Shown here in pieces: positions 14,276-16,530 of a DNA stretch of 16,530 nucleotides. The stretch spans positions 1 to 16,530 of the forward strand of contig CAYOKT010000062.1 in the NCBI GenBank assembly GCA_964404605.1. The letters run 5' to 3'. The notes beneath the pieces were generated by a model. It was not told where the DNA came from. It ran no database searches and saw only the letters and a program-made list of their open reading frames with translations. Origin of the DNA: CAYOKT01 sp964404605 (GTDB lineage: Bacteria; Electryoneota; Electryoneia; Electryoneales; Electryoneaceae). Made by a program: the position numbers and the translations under genes. Position 1 is the first letter of the stretch, and the number at the start of each line of letters is the position of its first letter.

Positions 14276-15424
14276 ATGGCAGTGAAAACCCAGTCCCTCG
14301 AAGTACGGTGGAACCCCGAACAGCCCATCCTTGAAGTCACCCACATGGACGAGCCGTATATCCCCGAGGAACTGATGGCGGAGATCGCCGAGCTGCGCGC
14401 CGGGTTCGGCGAGGAACTCGTCCTTCTCGGACACTACTACCAGCGCGAGGAGGTGATCCGCTTCGCCGACAGGAGGGGGGACAGCCTCGCCCTCAGCCAG
14501 CACGCCGCGAAGGTCAGGGATGCGAAGTATGTCATCTTCCTCGGCGTGCATTTCATGGCGGAGACGGCGGACATGCTGACGCCGCCCGAAGTGCCTGTGA
14601 TCCTGCCGGACCTGCGTGCCGGCTGCACGATGGCCGACATGGCCGACATCGAGGATGTCGAAGATGCCTGGCGGCAGCTCGAGGGAATCCTCGACACCTC
14701 GCGGATTATCCCGGTCACCTACATCAACTCCACGGCGGCGGTGAAGTCCTTCGTCGGGGAGCACGGCGGGACGATCTGCACTTCGTCCAACGCGCACAAG
14801 ATCATCCGCTGGGCGCTGGAGAAGGGCGAGAAGCTGTTCTTCTTCCCCGATCAGCATCTCGGCAGGAACACCTGCTACGACCTGGGCATCCCCCTCGAGA
14901 AGATGCCCCTCTGGAACCCCGAGGAGCCGTTGGGCGGAAACGATGCCGGCAGGTTGCGCGATGCCCGGGTGCTCCTCTGGCGGGGGCACTGCAGCGTCCA
15001 CCAGCACTTCCAGCCCCAGCACGCGGACATCTGGCGCTCGCGGGTTCCCGACATCAAGATCATCGTCCACCCGGAGTGCAGCTTCGAGGTCGTCCAGAAG
15101 GCGGACTATGTCGGGTCCACTTCGTACATCCGCAAGACCATCTCCGAGGGGCCTCCGGGCTCGAAATGGGCGGTCGGCACGGAGAACCATCTCGTCGCCT
15201 CCATCGGGCGGGAGGTGGCCGTCGAGGGCAAAGAGGTCTACAGCCTCGCGCCCTATGCCTGCCTCTGTTCGACCATGTTCCGCATCAGCCCCCAGGCGTT
15301 GCGCGACAGCCTTGAGGCCCTGAAACGCGGCGAGTACCGCTGGCGGGTGCAGGTGGACCCGGCGACGAAACAGTGGGCGGACAAGGCGCTCGAGCGCATG
15401 TTCGAGATCACCGGGAACGGCTGA
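14276..15424 (+). CDS. nadA: Quinolinate synthase NadA
   Basis: 382-residue cytoplasmic [4Fe-4S] enzyme that condenses iminoaspartate with dihydroxyacetone phosphate to quinolinate in de novo NAD synthesis. It resembles the long Bacillus-type NadA: LGHYYQREEVIRFAD (51-65), GVHFMAETADML (90-101), DLRAGCTMADMAD (112-124), INSTAAVKSF (150-159), PDQHLGRNT (191-199), GHCSVH (237-242), HPEC (265-268) and YACLC (327-331). By homology with B. subtilis NadA, C117, C239 and one of C329/C331 bind the cluster. The start is chosen among the ATGs at 14270 and 14276, which are only two codons apart; neither has a clear ribosome binding site. The upstream open frame (from 14156) has no NadA-like content. NadB and NadC are not in the window. 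Confidence 0.96.
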   Translation: MAVKTQSLEVRWNPEQPILEVTHMDEPYIPEELMAEIAELRAGFGEELVLLGHYYQREEVIRFADRRGDSLALSQHAAKVRDAKYVIFLGVHFMAETADMLTPPEVPVILPDLRAGCTMADMADIEDVEDAWRQLEGILDTSRIIPVTYINSTAAVKSFVGEHGGTICTSSNAHKIIRWALEKGEKLFFFPDQHLGRNTCYDLGIPLEKMPLWNPEEPLGGNDAGRLRDARVLLWRGHCSVHQHFQPQHADIWRSRVPDIKIIVHPECSFEVVQKADYVGSTSYIRKTISEGPPGSKWAVGTENHLVASIGREVAVEGKEVYSLAPYACLCSTMFRISPQALRDSLEALKRGEYRWRVQVDPATKQWADKALERMFEITGNG

Positions 15425-15536
15425 AACGGCGCCGGTCCGGCGTTGGACAAGGTGGGTGAGGGGCGCGGTCGAATGAATCGTGCCCCATTTTGCTCTCCTC
15501 GAGCCATCGGAGGCCCCGGGCCGCGCGGACACCTCC

Positions 15537-15563
15537 CCCGCCTCTTGTTCACCCGGAGGCGGG
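15537..15563 (+). promoter_or_regulatory. Hairpin just ahead of the transposase-like gene, covering a GGAGG
   Basis: CCCGCCTC (15537-15544) pairs perfectly with GAGGCGGG (15556-15563). The right arm contains the only Shine-Dalgarno-like GGAGG near the ATG at 15579, although its distance (about 15-19 bases) is longer than ideal. It could hold down translation, or be the right arm of a REP-like element. The pairing is seen; the role is inference. Confidence 0.3.
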
Positions 15564-15578
15564 CAAGTACTTTCGGGC

Positions 15579-16530
15579 ATGGCCAGGCCGGTCCGCATCT
15601 TCATTCCGAATACCACCTACCTCGTGCAGATCCGCGCGCGGGACGAGCGCCCTCTTTTCAAGGGAGAGAAAGACCGGGAGCTGTTTCTCGCCGGTCTCGG
15701 CGATGCCGCCCCCGCCGCGGGGGTGAAGGTGTATGGTTATGCCCTCCTGGACCGTTCCGCCCTGTTCTTCCTCCGCACCGGCAGCCTGCCCCTGTCGAAG
15801 TTCGTCCACCGGACCCAGGCGGGCTTCATCAACCGTTTCCGCTCCGCCTTTCCCCGCGAGGAGCCCCCGCGCATCCGCGACCGTCACCGGGCGATTCTCG
15901 TCGAGGAGGAGACCCACTTCCTCCCGGTCCTCCGCCGGGTGCACCTCGCTCCGGCGATGGGGGAGCCCTGGTCGAAGCGCAGCGAAGGGCGGAAGCTGGG
16001 CGAGATCAGCACCCACCGCTGGACGTCCTATTCGATCTACATCGGCTCCCGGGAAAATCCCCCCTGGTTCGACCGGCGGGAGGCGTTGCGCTATTTCCGG
16101 AAGGAGGGCGGCCGGAAGGAGGAAGAGCAGTTCTTCCGCTTCCTCGTCGAGGGGTTGAAACGGGATGAGGAGGATGTCCTCGACCGTGTCGTCGCCATGA
16201 GCCTGCTCGGCAGCGAGCCCTTCATCGCGCGCTATTACGAGGGTGCGAAGGGCCGGCGTCGAGTCCCCGGGACGGTGGGCGGGGAAGGGGGGGGGACGCC
16301 CGCCGCCGGAGGCGCGGGGAAGCGCCTGAAGGCGTTGGCCGCGCTGGTTGCCCGGGAGTTCAACTCATCCCCCGAGGAGCTGATGCGGCCGCGGTCACGG
16401 AACCGGGGGCGGAAGTTCCTGGTCGAGCTTGCTCTCCGTCATGCCCTGGACGAGGGGGGCGTGCGACAACTCGGCGAACGCCTCGGCGGCGTCACCGGCA
16501 GTGCCCTGGCCCACCTCCGCGCTGACCTGC
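15579..16530 (+). CDS. REP-associated tyrosine transposase (Y1/IS200-like) homologue with DnaA-like C terminus, catalytic residues lost, cut by window edge
   Basis: At least 317 residues, open to the right edge with no stop. Residues 1-220 follow the TnpA-REP (RAYT) pattern: MARPVRIFIPNTTYLVQIR (1-19), RDRHRAILVEEETHFLPVLRRVHLAP (100-125), HRWTSYSIYIG (146-156), PPWFDRREAL (161-170) and LLGSEPFIARYYEG (209-222). The HUH site, normally DNHYH, reads DRSAL (58-62), so both histidines are replaced (S60, L62). The nucleophilic Tyr of the usual CRYxHLNP is R120. A Gly-rich linker (about 229-247) leads to residues 249-317, which resemble DnaA domain IV (LVAREFNSSPEELMRPRSR, then a GVRQLGERLGG helix). 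It should not cut DNA by the known mechanism, but may bind it. The ATG at 15579 matches the usual MARP start. Several longer shadow frames overlap it and were set aside. Confidence 0.85.
   Translation, partial: MARPVRIFIPNTTYLVQIRARDERPLFKGEKDRELFLAGLGDAAPAAGVKVYGYALLDRSALFFLRTGSLPLSKFVHRTQAGFINRFRSAFPREEPPRIRDRHRAILVEEETHFLPVLRRVHLAPAMGEPWSKRSEGRKLGEISTHRWTSYSIYIGSRENPPWFDRREALRYFRKEGGRKEEEQFFRFLVEGLKRDEEDVLDRVVAMSLLGSEPFIARYYEGAKGRRRVPGTVGGEGGGTPAAGGAGKRLKALAALVAREFNSSPEELMRPRSRNRGRKFLVELALRHALDEGGVRQLGERLGGVTGSALAHLRADL

Noticed and set aside
15443..16168. 241-codon plus-strand frame overlapping the transposase-like gene
   Set aside because: Pro/Arg/Gly-rich shadow frame. The overlapping frame from 15579 has a clear RAYT alignment along its whole length.

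Overview
The window looks like a high-GC bacterial chromosome fragment from a draft or metagenome assembly. A 100-N gap lies at 1871-1970. Two secreted proteins end in a YPNPFN-type, FlgD-like (T9SS type A-like) C-terminal domain of the same length. One of them has an Omp28-like thioredoxin front end. This points to the FCB superphylum or nearby lineages with high GC (for example Krumholzibacteriota, Eisenbacteria or Latescibacterota); the exact phylum is inference. Most genes are single transcription units with their own leaders and hairpins. No CRISPR array and no complete insertion sequence was seen.

Layout. 1-331: a leader and tRNA-Arg(CCT) with encoded CCA. 332-3402: a metal-handling block with a P1B-2 type Zn/Cd/Pb-exporting ATPase, split only by an assembly gap, and a small ArsR-family repressor. 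Dyads sharing an ACGTAT half-site precede both genes, so the repressor may control both. 3488-4057: a PduO-type cob(I)alamin adenosyltransferase, which implies B12-dependent metabolism. 4120-4155: a strong intrinsic terminator read on the minus strand. 4214-6247 (minus): the Omp28-like secreted protein. It is divergent from a TauE/SafE sulfite/anion exporter-like permease (6467-7273). 7397-10087: a secreted subtilisin-like protease with the same C-terminal layout as the Omp28-like protein, followed by a strong terminator. 10471-11631: a saccharopine dehydrogenase/lysine 6-dehydrogenase-like oxidoreductase.

11632-12096 is a 465-base stretch without a convincing protein gene. It holds four hairpins and, on the minus strand, a near-consensus sigma-28 (FliA) promoter pointed at three of them, which makes a candidate small structured RNA. 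12097-12504 (minus) is a stand-alone response-regulator receiver, divergent from a GT39/ArnT-like membrane glycosyltransferase (12533-14125). Then come nadA (quinolinate synthase, long Bacillus-type) and, running off the right edge, a REP-associated tyrosine transposase homologue. That homologue has lost both HUH histidines and the catalytic tyrosine but keeps a DnaA-domain-IV-like C terminus.

The points most worth following are: the spurious gap (an exact 55-bp overlap on both sides, whose removal restores one 720-codon reading frame); the sigma-28-like promoter with its hairpin array; the apparently exapted transposase-DnaA fusion; the cysteine-free ArsR protein next to a metal pump; and the two neighbouring secreted proteins that share a tail.
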